60,911 bases of DNA from Bacteroidaceae bacterium (GCA_017646665.1 JAGCMB010000052.1:1-60911); one strand, 5' to 3'; shown: positions 14,657 to 25,302, numbered from the stretch's first letter. Translations and numbers: made by a program. Notes: generated by a model not told the origin, from the letters alone.

Positions 14657-15721
14657 ATGAAAGAGGTTGACGAACTCTATATGCAGCGTTGCCTGCAACT
14701 CGCAAGGTGTGGCGAAGGCAGTACTTCGCCCAATCCTATGGTGGGCGCGGTGATAGTGTGTGATGGACGCATTATTGGCGAGGGTTATCATATCCGTGCC
14801 GGCGAGCCTCACGCCGAGGTGAATGCCGTAAATTCTGTATCCGAAGAGGATAGGCCGTTGCTTGCGCGTTCAACGATGTATGTTAGTCTTGAACCCTGCT
14901 CCCATTTTGGTAAGACTCCACCCTGTTGCGATATGATAATCGCGCGTGGAATATCACGCGTGGTGGTTGGTTCTACCGATCCTAATACCCGGGTAAACGG
15001 TGCCGGAATAGAGCGTATGCGTGCTGCAGGAATTGATGTGACGGTGGGCGTTCTTGAAGAGGAATGTTTCCGATTAAATCGTGCCTTTTTTACATCGCAG
15101 TTACTTTCGCGTCCTTATGTGACATTGAAGTGGGCTCAAAGTTCCGATGGCTTCATAGACCTTTTGCGCGACAGTGGCTCTGCTGTCAGGATTTCCACTC
15201 CTGTGTCACAGGTTGCTGTCCATAAATTGCGTGCGCAGAATGATGCTATTCTGGTTGGGCGGCATACTGCACTGCTCGATGATCCGTCGCTCGATGTGCG
15301 TCATTGGGCCGGACGTGCGCCGCTTCGTCTGGTGATAGACAAGAACGGGACTTTACCGGCCTGTCTTAAAATTTTCAATGGAGTGCAGCCGACGGTTGTC
15401 TACACGGCTTTTGAAGAGGATGGTAAATTTGGTAATAATGTTGAACAGGTTGTACTTGACTTCAAAGAGCCTCTGCTGCCTCAGATTCTTGCGCATCTTC
15501 ACAAAATCAAAGTCAATAGCCTGCTCGTTGAGGGTGGCGCAACTGTATTGCAGTCGTTTATCGATGCTTCTCTTTGGGACGAGGTTAGGGTTGAGGTGAA
15601 TAACTCGCTTGAACTGGGTTGTGGAGTGGTGGCTCCATCATTTCCTTTAGCCTCTCCTTGTGCCCGCGAAAATCTCGCAGGTAATGAAATTCTACACTTT
15701 TATAGGCAAAAAACCCCTTAA
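14657..15721 (+). CDS. ribD: Bifunctional riboflavin deaminase/reductase RibD
   Basis: 354 residues from ATG at 14657 (MKEVDELYMQRCLQLA). A TTG at 14627 opens the longest frame but adds a non-conserved tail. The N-terminal deaminase domain (about 1-145) has the zinc site HAEVNAV and EPCSHFGKTPPCCDMII. The C-terminal reductase domain begins near residue 150 (PYVTLKWAQSSDGFI) and ends with LLVEGGATVLQSFID. Together they convert the first pyrimidine of riboflavin synthesis. No other rib gene is in the window. A TACCTTCG box lies upstream near 14588-14595. Confidence 0.94.
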   Translation: MKEVDELYMQRCLQLARCGEGSTSPNPMVGAVIVCDGRIIGEGYHIRAGEPHAEVNAVNSVSEEDRPLLARSTMYVSLEPCSHFGKTPPCCDMIIARGISRVVVGSTDPNTRVNGAGIERMRAAGIDVTVGVLEEECFRLNRAFFTSQLLSRPYVTLKWAQSSDGFIDLLRDSGSAVRISTPVSQVAVHKLRAQNDAILVGRHTALLDDPSLDVRHWAGRAPLRLVIDKNGTLPACLKIFNGVQPTVVYTAFEEDGKFGNNVEQVVLDFKEPLLPQILAHLHKIKVNSLLVEGGATVLQSFIDASLWDEVRVEVNNSLELGCGVVAPSFPLASPCARENLAGNEILHFYRQKTP

Positions 15722-15813
15722 TAAATTTAAAATATTATAAATAAAGCCTTAAATATCGCATAAACCAAAAAATGTTGCTATTTTTGCAAATTGAACGTAA
15801 AGTGCAAATTTGT

Positions 15814-17172
15814 ATGAAAAAGAGTTTAGCGATATGTTTGTCAATGCTGACACTGGTTGTTACTTCCTGCATGAAAAGTACGGACGATGTCGTTCTGTCA
15901 CCGTATGCTATTATGAAGTCATTCAGTCTAGGAAATATCCAGTCGAAATATCCGGCCTATACTGATGCCGGCTTTGATACAACTGTAACAAGGACAATTT
16001 TGGGTGGTTCATTCCCTTTTGCCATAAATCAAGTATCGGGCGAGGTCTATAATTTGGATTCTCTTCCGTTTGCAACCAATGTGGAGAAGGTAGTTTTCGA
16101 TATGCAATTGTCGGGATATGCGCAGATATATGTTGATAGTATCGACAAGTTCGAAAGCTTCTCGACAACCGATTCAATAGATTTTACCTATCCTCGTAAA
16201 TTCCGTATAACATCGACCGATTCAGAGTACTACAAGGATTATACCGTTTTGGTAAATGTGCATCAGGTTGAACCTGAAAAGATGGTCTGGAATGAATATC
16301 AGTCGGTTGATGCTTTTGAGCCATTGCGCGCATTGGAGTTTAATGGCGAGATGTGTCTGTTCGGTAAAAATAATGGCGAGTTGTTGCTTGCGACAACGCC
16401 GCTCTCTGGAGTACCATCGTGGAATGTCGTGGCGATGGTAGGCTTGCCCAATAGCACAAAGCTAGAGACAGTGCAACTTTTTGGTAACTCGCTTTATGTG
16501 GCTGCGGCTGATGGTGTATATACCTCTGCCGATGCGATAAACTGGACATCCTGCTACAATGGTGCTGAAGTCTTTTCAATTGTCGGTGCTTCGGATAAGG
16601 ATGGCGTGATGTGGATGGCGACAGCCGATAGCCTGTGGTCGACAGCCGATGGGGTCTGCTTCAAGAACGCAGGTGCGCTACCGGCAGATTTTCCAATCTA
16701 TGGCGTGTCAATTGCCTCTTATGCATTGAAACATAACAGCAGCATTGTCCGATATATGTTGGTGGGTTATGCCGATGAAGCTATGACAGGTGACGTGGCA
16801 GTATGGAGCAAGTTGTCTACCGAGGAGAATTGGGTACGATACGAGAATAACAACAATCCATTTGCTTGCCCTGCGTTGAAAGGATTGTCTGTGCTCAGAT
16901 ATGATGATTTCCTGTATGCCGTTGGCGGTGCAGGTGTTGCGCAGAGCGTGAATGTCGAGGCGTTCTCGTCGTTCTATATCTCAAAGGATAATGGAATTAC
17001 TTGGAAAGCACCCTCGGGCTTCTATCAGCGCATCCCGGCCAAGCTCCAGGGATGTGATGAGCCGTTTGTGGCGTCAGTGGATTCAAACAATGTGATGTGG
17101 ATAATTTGTGCTGGCGAGAATCCTGTTGTCTGGAAAGGTATAATTAACCGTTTGGGTTTTAAGGATAGATAA
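15814..17172 (+). CDS. Exported lipoprotein, DUF6242-like
   Basis: 452 residues from ATG at 15814 (MKKSLAICLSMLTLVVTSC), a lipoprotein signal with Cys at residue 19. The longest frame begins at 15772, but that region holds a TATTTTTG promoter box. The mature protein has an N-terminal domain with repeated strands (VLSPYAIMKSFSLGNIQ), then a beta-propeller-like half with repeats of the kind SADAINWTSC and SKDNGITWKAPSG, resembling sialidase/BNR repeats. I associate this architecture and position (before a DUF6089-like barrel and uppS) with DUF6242 proteins of Bacteroidales, from memory. Molecular function unknown, surface or periplasmic location likely. Confidence 0.7.
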   Translation: MKKSLAICLSMLTLVVTSCMKSTDDVVLSPYAIMKSFSLGNIQSKYPAYTDAGFDTTVTRTILGGSFPFAINQVSGEVYNLDSLPFATNVEKVVFDMQLSGYAQIYVDSIDKFESFSTTDSIDFTYPRKFRITSTDSEYYKDYTVLVNVHQVEPEKMVWNEYQSVDAFEPLRALEFNGEMCLFGKNNGELLLATTPLSGVPSWNVVAMVGLPNSTKLETVQLFGNSLYVAAADGVYTSADAINWTSCYNGAEVFSIVGASDKDGVMWMATADSLWSTADGVCFKNAGALPADFPIYGVSIASYALKHNSSIVRYMLVGYADEAMTGDVAVWSKLSTEENWVRYENNNNPFACPALKGLSVLRYDDFLYAVGGAGVAQSVNVEAFSSFYISKDNGITWKAPSGFYQRIPAKLQGCDEPFVASVDSNNVMWIICAGENPVVWKGIINRLGFKDR

Positions 17173-17175
17173 AAA

Positions 17176-17877
17176 ATGAAATTGCCGGTGTTCGTACGTG
17201 AATTGGTGCTTGGCACAATGATGTTGTGTCTTGCGACAGTTGTACGTGCCGATGGGCTTGAATACCGTTACGAGGTTGGTGCAATGGTTGGTGGTTGTAC
17301 ATATTACGGCGATGCCAATTATTCGTCCCCAATCGACAATTTCAACATAATGGGTGGTGCGGTTTTCCGCTATAACATAAATCCGCGTATGGCTGTGATG
17401 TCTGCATTGACTGTTGCACGTATATCGGGTAAGACTTCCGGAGGCGACAATTCCTTTCCAGGTGGCGATGTCGAATTCGGACGTATGTTATATGAACTTG
17501 GAGCGCAGTATGAATGTCATTTCTTTGCCTATGGCGACGGAGTTGGCTATAAGCGTTCCCGTAAGCTGTCACCATATATTTTTGGTGGTTTGGGCGTGAC
17601 GTATGCTCCGGCTCCGGCAAAGCACGTCTTTACGCCTAACATACCCATTGGAATAGGACTTAAATGGAAAGTTATTCCGCGTTTGAACATTGTGTGTGAA
17701 TTGAGTTATCGCTTTACGTTCAGTGACAATCTGGATGTGACAGGCGGGACAGGGGCCGTGCTGGATGACCCTTATGGCATAGAGAGCGGATTTTTGAAAA
17801 ACAAAGATGGCTATTCGTTTCTGTCAATATCAGTGACATACGATTTGTCGCCAAAATATAGAAAATGTAACAATTAG
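17176..17877 (+). CDS. Outer-membrane beta-barrel protein, DUF6089-like
   Basis: 233 residues with a signal peptide ([18 protein letters not shown]). The mature start [20 protein letters not shown], with alternating strands and Gly/Tyr-rich turns, matches small porin-like barrels annotated DUF6089 in Bacteroidales. The last strand [14 protein letters not shown] is followed by a short basic tail. It begins four bases after the lipoprotein and 11 bases before uppS. That conserved neighbourhood suggests an envelope role, with no known activity. Confidence 0.75.
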   Translation: MKLPVFVRELVLGTMMLCLATVVRADGLEYRYEVGAMVGGCTYYGDANYSSPIDNFNIMGGAVFRYNINPRMAVMSALTVARISGKTSGGDNSFPGGDVEFGRMLYELGAQYECHFFAYGDGVGYKRSRKLSPYIFGGLGVTYAPAPAKHVFTPNIPIGIGLKWKVIPRLNIVCELSYRFTFSDNLDVTGGTGAVLDDPYGIESGFLKNKDGYSFLSISVTYDLSPKYRKCNN

Positions 17878-17888
17878 AAGATATAGCA

Positions 17889-18641
17889 ATGAACTATATT
17901 GAAAAGATAGACAAGGAGAGAGTCCCAAAGCATATTGCCATTATTATGGATGGCAACGGACGTTGGGCGCAGCTTCGTGGCAAGGAGCGTCAAGAGGGGC
18001 ATCAGGCAGGTGCAGTAGCTGTACGTCAGCTTGTAGAGGATTCATTGAAGTTGGGTGTCAAGTATCTTACGCTTTACACATTCTCCACGGAGAATTGGAA
18101 ACGCCCTGTTGCCGAGGTGGCAGCGTTGATGGCGTTGCTGTTCGAATCGGTAGAGGAGGAGCTTTTTGTAAAGCATAATGTGGCATTCCGCATCATAGGT
18201 GATATGAGCAAATTGCCCGACAATGTGCGTGACCGTTTGAATGGTTGCGCTGAGCGCACATCCAAGAACAGTGCAATGACATTGGTGCTGGCACTTAGCT
18301 ACTCGTCGAAATGGGAGCTTACCGAGGCTGTGCGTAGCATCGCATCAAAGGTGAAGGATGGCGAGATGGAATTGGCCGATATAAACGATGAAACCATTGA
18401 CAAGGCTTTGGCCACCTCTTTTATGCCCGATCCTGATTTGCTCATACGCACCGGCAAGGAGCAGAGATTGAGCAACTTCCTGCTTTGGCAGCTTGCGTAT
18501 GCCGAGTTCTATTTTACCGAGGTGCTTTGGCCTGATTTCAACAAAGAGGAACTCTGCAAGGCGATATATGAGTATCAGTGCCGTCAACGTCGTTACGGCC
18601 TTACTGGTGAACAAGTGACAAATGATGAAAAAACATTATAA
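17889..18641 (+). CDS. uppS: Undecaprenyl diphosphate synthase (isoprenyl transferase)
   Basis: 250 residues. Adds eight IPP units to FPP in cis to form the lipid carrier of peptidoglycan and LPS O-antigen. Signature [13 protein letters not shown] with the catalytic Asp is at residue ~22, and the C-terminal [19 protein letters not shown] plus the RYG motif near the end are present. Its last 20 bases overlap the bamA reading frame, so translation is coupled. Confidence 0.96.
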   Translation: MNYIEKIDKERVPKHIAIIMDGNGRWAQLRGKERQEGHQAGAVAVRQLVEDSLKLGVKYLTLYTFSTENWKRPVAEVAALMALLFESVEEELFVKHNVAFRIIGDMSKLPDNVRDRLNGCAERTSKNSAMTLVLALSYSSKWELTEAVRSIASKVKDGEMELADINDETIDKALATSFMPDPDLLIRTGKEQRLSNFLLWQLAYAEFYFTEVLWPDFNKEELCKAIYEYQCRQRRYGLTGEQVTNDEKTL

Positions 18642-21276
18642 AATGAGATTTTTTCCGTTTTTGAAAGCAACTTTTTTGGTTGTATTGACAGCCTTCTCTT
18701 CGGTTCTGTTGGCCCAGGAGGTAATCGTCAAGCCTACTATATTATATACAGGTGCTACACACAAATACACTATTGGCGGCATAAACCTATCCGGAGTAGA
18801 GAATCTTGAGCCGTCGGTTGTTATTGGCTTGTCGGGCTTGTCGGTTGGTGATGTGATATCTGTGCCGGGTGATGAGGTGACAAATGCAATCAAACGCTAT
18901 TGGAAACACGGCCTTTTTGAGGATGTCTGCATCACCGCAGACAGTATCAAGGGTAATTATATCTACTTGGGAATAGCTCTCAAGCAGCGTCCTCGCGTGT
19001 CGCAGCTCAATATTAAGGGTATAAAGAAGTCGGAACGTGAAGAGTTGGAAACAAAGGTGGGTATCCACCCTGGTGGACACATCACCCCCGATATTATTTC
19101 GCGTGCCGAAAAGGTCATCAAGAACTACTATGACGACAAGGGATACAAGAATGCTGAAGTGAATTTTGTCCAGCGTCCCGATGTCACCGAGGATAATCGT
19201 GTGATTGTGGATATTGTGATTGCCAAGAAAGATAAAGTAAAGGTCAACCGTATATATATAGAAGGTATAAATGCCCTCTCTGACAAAAAGGTGAGATATG
19301 CCATGAAGAAGACCCGCGAAAAGGTTCGTTGGGACAACTTCATATATACTCTTTTCAGGTCAAAGAAATTTACCGAAGACCGTTACTCTGAGGACAAGGA
19401 GAAAATCCTTGCCCGTTATTACGAGAATGGTTATCGTGATGCACGCATAGTAAAGGATAGTGTTGTGCCGTTTGACGACAAGAGTGTTGATATCTACCTA
19501 ACAATCGAGGAGGGAAACAAATATCACATCCGTAGCATAAAGTGGGTGGGTAACAGTGTATATTCAACAGCCCATCTCGATTATCTGCTACGAATGAAGG
19601 CCGGCGATGTATATGACCAGAACGAGTTGGAGAACCGCCTATTGGTAGACGAGGATGCCGTAAAGAATCTCTATTATAACGAGGGTTATGTCTTTTTCAA
19701 TGCGTTGCCGGTAGAGGCAAAGATTGAGAATGATTCTGTTGACCTGGAGATACGTGTCATTGAGGGTGTGCAGGCAACCATTGACCGTGTTACCATCAGC
19801 GGTAATGACCGAGTGTACGAAGAGGTTGTGCGTCGCGAGCTCTATACTCTCCCGGGTAGCCTTTTCTCAATGAATGCTCTTGAGCGTTCTTGGCGTAACA
19901 TTGCTAATATGGGACACTTCGACCCCGAGAAGATTGATCCGGGTGCAGTGCCTAATCCCGAGAATGGAACGGTGGATATGAACTGGAAACTCGAACCTAA
20001 GAGCAGTGACCAGATTGAACTTTCTGCCGGATGGGGACAGACTGGTGTCATCGGTAAGTTGTCGTTGAAGTTTACCAACTTCTCAATACGTAACATCTTC
20101 CGCAGGGATGGTGTACGTCGTGGTATAATACCACAGGGCGATGGACAGACATTGGCAATCAGTGCGCAGACAAACGGACGCTATTACCAATCGTACAGCC
20201 TTAACTTCTTCGATCCTTGGTTGGGACGCAAGCGCCCTAACTCATTCTCGCTTTCTGCGTTCTTCTCAATGCAGACCGACGTGGCCGACAGCTATTACAA
20301 TTCGGCCTATTACAATAACTACTATAACTATCTGTATGGTTATGGTAACTATAACGGTTATGGTTACAACAATGTGTCATCATACTATGACCCTGATAAG
20401 TTCATAAAAATGTATGGTGCCTCTTTGGGTTGGGGACGTCGCTTGAACTGGCCGGATGATAACTTTACATTCTCGGCCGAGCTGAATTATCAAGTCTACG
20501 ACCTGAAGAATTGGCAATACTTCCTGATAACCGATGGTATCTGTAATAACCTGAACGTACAGATGACATTTGGACGAAGCACGGTTGACCATCCATATTT
20601 CCCACGTCAGGGTTCTGAGTTCTCATTGGTGGTTTCGGCAACTCCTCCATATTCAGCTTGGGATGGAAAGGATTATGCAAATCTTGCCACAAATGTGAAT
20701 TCGCCACAATACAAGGCTGAACTGAGCGATAAGCACAAGTGGATTGAGTACTACAAACTGAAGTTCCGCAGCAAGACATTTACTTCGCTCACTCCGGGTA
20801 AGTATAATCTTGTGTTGATGACACGCGCCGACTTCGGTATCCTTGGCAGTTATGATAAGAACAAGAAATCACCGTTTGAAACATTCTACGTCGGTGGTGA
20901 TGGTATGAGTGGATATTCATACAACTATGCAACAGATATGGTAGCACTGCGTGGTTATGAAAACGGTAGTCTTACACCATACGGTTACGAAGGTTATGCC
21001 TATGCCCGTCTAGGTCTTGAGCTACGTTTCCCATTCATGTTGCAGAACTCCACAAGCATCTATGGCTTGGCATTTGTTGAGGGTGGTAATGCTTGGACAG
21101 ACATTTCAAAGTTCAATCTCTTTGACTTGAAACGTAGTGCCGGTGTCGGTATCCGTGTATTCTTGCAAATGATTGGTCTGATAGGTATTGACTGGGCATA
21201 CGGTTTTGATAAGGTATTTGGTTCGTCACAATATGGCGGCAGCCACTTCCATTTTATCTTGGGACAGGAATTCTAA
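18622..21276 (+). CDS. bamA: Outer-membrane protein assembly factor BamA
   Basis: 884 residues. Signal peptide ends at VLLAQ near residue 32. Three ATGs (18622, 18625, 18643) could start it, and all keep the signal. Five POTRA repeats occupy about residues 40-450, followed by the C-terminal barrel. The conserved lid-lock motif is visible as the [13 protein letters not shown] segment (RGY). The C-terminus ends in Phe ([10 protein letters not shown]), the usual barrel signature. Odd: a Tyr/Asn/Gly-rich insertion at about residues 557-590 in a predicted outer loop. Three OmpH/Skp-like chaperone genes follow. Confidence 0.96.
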   Translation: MMKKHYKMRFFPFLKATFLVVLTAFSSVLLAQEVIVKPTILYTGATHKYTIGGINLSGVENLEPSVVIGLSGLSVGDVISVPGDEVTNAIKRYWKHGLFEDVCITADSIKGNYIYLGIALKQRPRVSQLNIKGIKKSEREELETKVGIHPGGHITPDIISRAEKVIKNYYDDKGYKNAEVNFVQRPDVTEDNRVIVDIVIAKKDKVKVNRIYIEGINALSDKKVRYAMKKTREKVRWDNFIYTLFRSKKFTEDRYSEDKEKILARYYENGYRDARIVKDSVVPFDDKSVDIYLTIEEGNKYHIRSIKWVGNSVYSTAHLDYLLRMKAGDVYDQNELENRLLVDEDAVKNLYYNEGYVFFNALPVEAKIENDSVDLEIRVIEGVQATIDRVTISGNDRVYEEVVRRELYTLPGSLFSMNALERSWRNIANMGHFDPEKIDPGAVPNPENGTVDMNWKLEPKSSDQIELSAGWGQTGVIGKLSLKFTNFSIRNIFRRDGVRRGIIPQGDGQTLAISAQTNGRYYQSYSLNFFDPWLGRKRPNSFSLSAFFSMQTDVADSYYNSAYYNNYYNYLYGYGNYNGYGYNNVSSYYDPDKFIKMYGASLGWGRRLNWPDDNFTFSAELNYQVYDLKNWQYFLITDGICNNLNVQMTFGRSTVDHPYFPRQGSEFSLVVSATPPYSAWDGKDYANLATNVNSPQYKAELSDKHKWIEYYKLKFRSKTFTSLTPGKYNLVLMTRADFGILGSYDKNKKSPFETFYVGGDGMSGYSYNYATDMVALRGYENGSLTPYGYEGYAYARLGLELRFPFMLQNSTSIYGLAFVEGGNAWTDISKFNLFDLKRSAGVGIRVFLQMIGLIGIDWAYGFDKVFGSSQYGGSHFHFILGQEF

Positions 21277-21293
21277 CTATAAAACGAATAGCT

Positions 21294-21809
21294 ATGAAGA
21301 AAATAATTCTTGCAACAGTTATGTGTCTGATTGCTGTCACAGGTGTGCAGGCGCAGAAATACGTTACAGTAGATATGGAATATATACTCAAAAACATTCC
21401 GGCCTACGAGCGCGCAAACGAGCAATTGAACCAGCAGTCTAAACGTTGGCAGGGTGAGATTGATGAACTCATGAAGGAGGCTGAGACTCTTTACAAGAAG
21501 TATCAGAGCGAGTCGGCTTTCCTCTCTGATGAGCAGCGTATTGAACGCGAAGAGGAAATCCTTGCAAAGGAGAAAGAGGCAAGCGAATTGAGACGACACT
21601 ATTTCAGCCCTACCGGCGAACTATACAAGAAACACGAGAGCTTGGTTGCTCCTATACAGGAGGAGGTGTACAATGCCATCAAGGATATATGTGACTTGAA
21701 GAAATATACAATGGTTTTTGATAAATCATCAGTCACAGGCTTGATATATTCGGCTCCCTCTATCGACATCAGTAGCGATGTGCTTGTTAAATTAGGATAT
21801 TCTGAATAA
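21294..21809 (+). CDS. OmpH/Skp-like periplasmic chaperone, first copy
   Basis: 171 residues, with a signal peptide ending VTGVQAQ. The mature start KYVTVDMEYILKNIPAYERA is the OmpH pattern, and two long charged helices (residues ~40-110) form the tentacle coiled coil. It ends with an SSVTGLIYSAPSIDISSDVLVKLGY tail. Skp holds unfolded outer-membrane proteins for BamA, whose gene is 17 bases upstream. Confidence 0.9.
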   Translation: MKKIILATVMCLIAVTGVQAQKYVTVDMEYILKNIPAYERANEQLNQQSKRWQGEIDELMKEAETLYKKYQSESAFLSDEQRIEREEEILAKEKEASELRRHYFSPTGELYKKHESLVAPIQEEVYNAIKDICDLKKYTMVFDKSSVTGLIYSAPSIDISSDVLVKLGYSE

Positions 21810-21896
21810 TTAGCAATTTTTAGTATTTTCTAATGTAACAAGGTTTTACGAAGTCCGTCATTTAATAGTAAATTGTTTAATTTAATTATAAGGAAA

Positions 21897-22424
21897 ATGA
21901 AAAAGTTTTTGATTTTATTTTTGATGTTGGCTCCAATGAGCCTTTTGGCACAAAAATTCGGTTATGTAAATTCTGCTGAGATTATTCAGGTGATGCCTGA
22001 ATACACAAAAGCAATCAAGGATGTACAGGCTCTTGAGAAGATGTATACCGATGAGTTCAACAGTATGCGTACAGAGCTCGAGAAGAAGGGTACAGAGTTT
22101 GAGAAAATGCAGCAGGATTCAGTTCCCGAGAATATTCTCAAGCGTCGTTATGAGGAGTTGATGCAGATGCAGCAGCGTTTGCAGGAGTATGGCCAGGAGG
22201 TTCAGCAGAATCTTCAGAAGGCTGAGCAGGAGAAGATGGTTGAGATAAACAAGAAGCTACAGGATGCGATTGCTGCAGTTGGTAAGGAAGGTTCATACAT
22301 TTGCGTCTTTGATGAGGCCGGCAGTGTACCTTTTATCAACAAGACTCTTTGCGATAATGTTACAGCAAAGGTCAAGACAAAGCTCGGCATCGCAGCCAAT
22401 GCTGTTCCTGCAGTTGCAAAGTAA
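21897..22424 (+). CDS. OmpH/Skp-like periplasmic chaperone, second copy
   Basis: 175 residues from ATG at 21897 (MKKFLILFLMLAPMSLLAQ). The longer frame opens with TTG at 21873. The mature N-terminus KFGYVNSAEIIQVMPEYTKA is classic OmpH, and the helix from ~45 to 120 is rich in Glu/Gln. An AGGA five bases before the ATG is a weak ribosome site. An 88-base gap separates it from the first copy. A terminator-like hairpin (22447-22480) follows. Confidence 0.9.
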   Translation: MKKFLILFLMLAPMSLLAQKFGYVNSAEIIQVMPEYTKAIKDVQALEKMYTDEFNSMRTELEKKGTEFEKMQQDSVPENILKRRYEELMQMQQRLQEYGQEVQQNLQKAEQEKMVEINKKLQDAIAAVGKEGSYICVFDEAGSVPFINKTLCDNVTAKVKTKLGIAANAVPAVAK

Positions 22425-22446
22425 ATCAGATCATTAATAAATAATA

Positions 22447-22480
22447 CAGGACAACTCCCTTTTCAGGGGGTTGTTTCCTG
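22447..22480 (+). terminator. Hairpin between the second and third ompH genes
   Basis: CAGGACAACTCCC (22447-22459) and GGGGGTTGTTTCCTG (22466-22480) pair with one wobble and a two-base bulge. There is no long T run behind it, so it may be an attenuator or processing site separating the third gene. Confidence 0.55.
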
Positions 22481-22513
22481 TTGAATATAACAGTGAATAA
22501 AAGCCATAATAAG

Positions 22514-23158
22514 ATGCGTAAACTTTTTTTGCTTCTATTTGTATTATCTTCATCTATGCTTGTCAAGGCACAGTTTGGCTATTACAGCAACAGTGACGTT
22601 ATGCAGTCATTGCCATCGTACAAGCAGGCTGCCACCGACTATGAACGTCTTTGTAAACGATGCGAGAAGGAGATTGAGCACAATGAAAGGGAACTTACAC
22701 GTCAGTATGTGGCATTTCTTGACGGTTATCGTGACTTCCCTGAGCCCATATTGCGTAAAAGACAGCACGAATTGCAACGTCTGGTTGACAATAGCGTCAA
22801 TTTCCGCAAGGAGCTAAAAGTGTGGCTTGCCGAGGCTAAGGATTCGCTCTTCGCGCCTTCGCGCGAGGCTTTGGCTGTTGCAGTCGAGAAGGTTTCGGTT
22901 GCTTGCAATCTTGACTACGTGATAGATACCGATGCCTCCGTATATAAATATGTCAATCCCGGCAAGTCGTTTGACATAACCCGTATGTTGCTTGACGCTG
23001 CACTGTTCCCCGAAAAACCGGTAACGGAACTTGATGGATATGATGAATTCCTTAAGAAATTCCACCCTGCTGTGCAAACCGATTCATTGACAACTCGTTA
23101 CGAAGAGATTGTAACCAAGGTCGAGGATATCACGGCAACCGAAGTTGAACAAGAATAA
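22514..23158 (+). CDS. OmpH/Skp-like protein, divergent third copy
   Basis: 214 residues from ATG at 22514 (MRKLFLLLFVLSSSMLVKAQ). The longer frame opens with TTG. The mature start FGYYSNSDVMQSLPSYKQA keeps the OmpH pattern. The helical region has more Cys (LCKRCEKEIEHNERE) and the protein carries an extra ~50-residue C-terminal extension with acidic residues (EIVTKVEDITATEVEQE). It is set off from the other copies by a hairpin and followed 17 bases later by murI. Probably a specialised chaperone for some clients. Confidence 0.82.
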   Translation: MRKLFLLLFVLSSSMLVKAQFGYYSNSDVMQSLPSYKQAATDYERLCKRCEKEIEHNERELTRQYVAFLDGYRDFPEPILRKRQHELQRLVDNSVNFRKELKVWLAEAKDSLFAPSREALAVAVEKVSVACNLDYVIDTDASVYKYVNPGKSFDITRMLLDAALFPEKPVTELDGYDEFLKKFHPAVQTDSLTTRYEEIVTKVEDITATEVEQE

Positions 23159-23175
23159 TAACTGTTGTAGATACA

Positions 23176-24033
23176 ATGAAAGGTATGGATAAATTCGTGC
23201 AACTATCAAAGGAGGCCGGTCCAATAGGCGTGTTTGATTCTGGATATGGTGGCTTGACCATTTATGACGAAATAAAGAAGCTGCTGCCGGAATATGATTA
23301 CATCTATTTGGGCGATAATGCCCGTACACCCTACGGAACACGCTCGTTTGATGTGGTTTATGAATTTACCCGTCAGGCAGTGGACTATCTGTTCCGTCAA
23401 GGATGCCAGCTGGTGATTTTGGCGTGCAATACAGCTTCGGCAAAGGCACTGCGTACAATACAGCAGGTTGATATTCCATTGTGCGACCCTAACCGTCGCG
23501 TTTTGGGCATAATCCGTCCAACAGTAGAGTGTGTCGGTGATATAACAAAGAGCCGTCACATAGGCGTGCTTGCTACCGAGGGCACGATAAAGTCGCTATC
23601 CTATCCGCTTGAGATACGCAAGTTGTTCCCTGAAATTGAGGTTACCGGTGAGGCTTGTCCAATGTGGGTGCCTCTTGTTGAAACAAATGAATTTGCCGGC
23701 GAGGGTGCCGACTATTTTGTAAAGCGTCATATCGACAATCTCCTTTCGCGCGACCCGGAGATTGATACAATAATTCTTGGTTGTACGCATTATCCTATTC
23801 TTATTGAGAAAATCAGGAAGTACACTCCTGAGGGAATAAACCTCATTACACAGGGTGCAGCTGTTGCTGCATCGCTCAAAGACTATCTACGTCGTCACCC
23901 GGCTATGGATGCGCTCTGCACAAAGGGTGGCACGACATTGTTCTGCACAACCGAGGCCGGTGGCAAATTTGGCGACCAGGCATCGCTGTTCCTTAACTAT
24001 CCCGTAGAGGTGAAGAACGTTGTGCTTGTTTGA
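23176..24033 (+). CDS. murI: Glutamate racemase
   Basis: 285 residues. Converts L- to D-glutamate for peptidoglycan. GPIGVFDSGYGGLTI carries the first catalytic Asp/Ser. The two catalytic cysteines lie in ILACNTASA and ILGCTHYPI. Length is in the normal range. It is the last gene of the plus-strand envelope block, convergent with the permease gene 43 bases away. Confidence 0.95.
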   Translation: MKGMDKFVQLSKEAGPIGVFDSGYGGLTIYDEIKKLLPEYDYIYLGDNARTPYGTRSFDVVYEFTRQAVDYLFRQGCQLVILACNTASAKALRTIQQVDIPLCDPNRRVLGIIRPTVECVGDITKSRHIGVLATEGTIKSLSYPLEIRKLFPEIEVTGEACPMWVPLVETNEFAGEGADYFVKRHIDNLLSRDPEIDTIILGCTHYPILIEKIRKYTPEGINLITQGAAVAASLKDYLRRHPAMDALCTKGGTTLFCTTEAGGKFGDQASLFLNYPVEVKNVVLV

Positions 24034-24075
24034 TTCTTGATGATACTTTACGGGATAATCCCACAAGAACGTTTT

Positions 24076-25302
24076 TCAGATATATCTCTTTGTTAGGGCT
24101 TTGACAGGTAGCCACACGGTTATGAAACCGACAAACAGAACCGTGACGAATATGATGGCTACATCACTGGCTATTATCTCAACAGGGTAGCTTTCCACGA
24201 CAAAATCGCCAGATGTTCCCATAGAAATGAGCCCCAGGTGTTGTTGTGCAAGGCTTAATGCCACTCCCACCAGAATACCTATAACCGCTCCGATGGCCGA
24301 TATCATGGCACCTTCAAACACAAAGATATTCGCTATTGTCCTGTTTTCTGCTCCCAAGCTACGCAAGGTTTGCATATTCTCTTGCTTCTCTATGATAAGC
24401 ATTGCTAATGAGCCTATTATGTTGAAACAGGCAACCATCAGGATGAAGGTGAGGAAAATGTATGAAATTATCTTCTCAACCTGCATCACCTTGTAGATAC
24501 TCTCCTGTTGCTCGTATCTGTCCTTGACAATGTAGCCGTTACCAAGAATCCTTTCAATCTCTTGCTTTGTCTTTGCGATATTTTCCCCGTTCTTTATCTT
24601 CAACTCCATTGAGGTGGCTTCATTTGCCTTGCGGTGGAAGATGTTTCGGGCAAAACTGTCCGATGTAATAATATATTCCCCATCATATTCGGGCTGGTTC
24701 AGCACGAACACCAGACCCGATGAGTGCAGCTCGCTCTTCTTGAAGTTTCTGGCTGGTATTGTGAGGTTGACAGTCCCGTGGCTGTTGGGTACATATACTT
24801 CAAGCGGTGCCGTGAATAGAACTCCACACCCCAATTCATGTGTCAATCCCCCACCTAGTACGGCGTAGTCATTCATCCCGTCATTCAGGACAAATTCGCC
24901 CGGTCCGTGTAGAGCTTTGTAGATGTTTGTCAGCTGTGCGAAATTGTCATCAACGCCCTTTATGGTTACCATCGCCTGCTTGCCTCCAAAACCGGCCATA
25001 GCCTTGCCTTCGACGCAAAATGAGAGGGCTGCAATCTGAGGCAAATTTGCGACACGGTCAATATCCGGAGCATCGGTTGTGATTGTCTTTCCGCTTGCTG
25101 CCGTAATTTTTATATCGGCATCAAATGCCGAGAATTGTTCAGCCACAACGCCTTTAAAGCCGTTGAAAACCGACAATGTACACACCATTGCCGCCGTAGC
25201 AAGGGCTATACCTGCGATTGCCACTCCCGAGATGATGTTTATGACTTGGTGGCTTTTTTTTGAAAACAGGTAACGCTTGGCTATGTACAGCGAGAGGTTC
25301 AT
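24076..25302 (-). CDS. FtsX-like ABC permease (LolC/E type)
   Basis: 408 residues. N-terminal membrane helix (HQVINIISGVAIAGIALATAAM), a large periplasmic MacB_PCD-like domain, then three helices at the C-terminus (IISYIFLTFILMVACFNIIGS; ANIFVFEGAMISAIGAVIGI; IIASDVAIIFVTVLFVGFIT). Such proteins form the membrane part of the Lol system that releases lipoproteins for the outer membrane. No LolD ATPase gene lies nearby. The ATG overlaps the rbfA stop by one base (TAATG), so translation is coupled. Confidence 0.88.
   Translation of the reverse strand: MNLSLYIAKRYLFSKKSHQVINIISGVAIAGIALATAAMVCTLSVFNGFKGVVAEQFSAFDADIKITAASGKTITTDAPDIDRVANLPQIAALSFCVEGKAMAGFGGKQAMVTIKGVDDNFAQLTNIYKALHGPGEFVLNDGMNDYAVLGGGLTHELGCGVLFTAPLEVYVPNSHGTVNLTIPARNFKKSELHSSGLVFVLNQPEYDGEYIITSDSFARNIFHRKANEATSMELKIKNGENIAKTKQEIERILGNGYIVKDRYEQQESIYKVMQVEKIISYIFLTFILMVACFNIIGSLAMLIIEKQENMQTLRSLGAENRTIANIFVFEGAMISAIGAVIGILVGVALSLAQQHLGLISMGTSGDFVVESYPVEIIASDVAIIFVTVLFVGFITVWLPVKALTKRYI

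Noticed and set aside
24034-24075. Possible terminator between murI and the permease gene
   Set aside because: Only a very short GGGAT/ATCCC stem without a T run; too weak to call.
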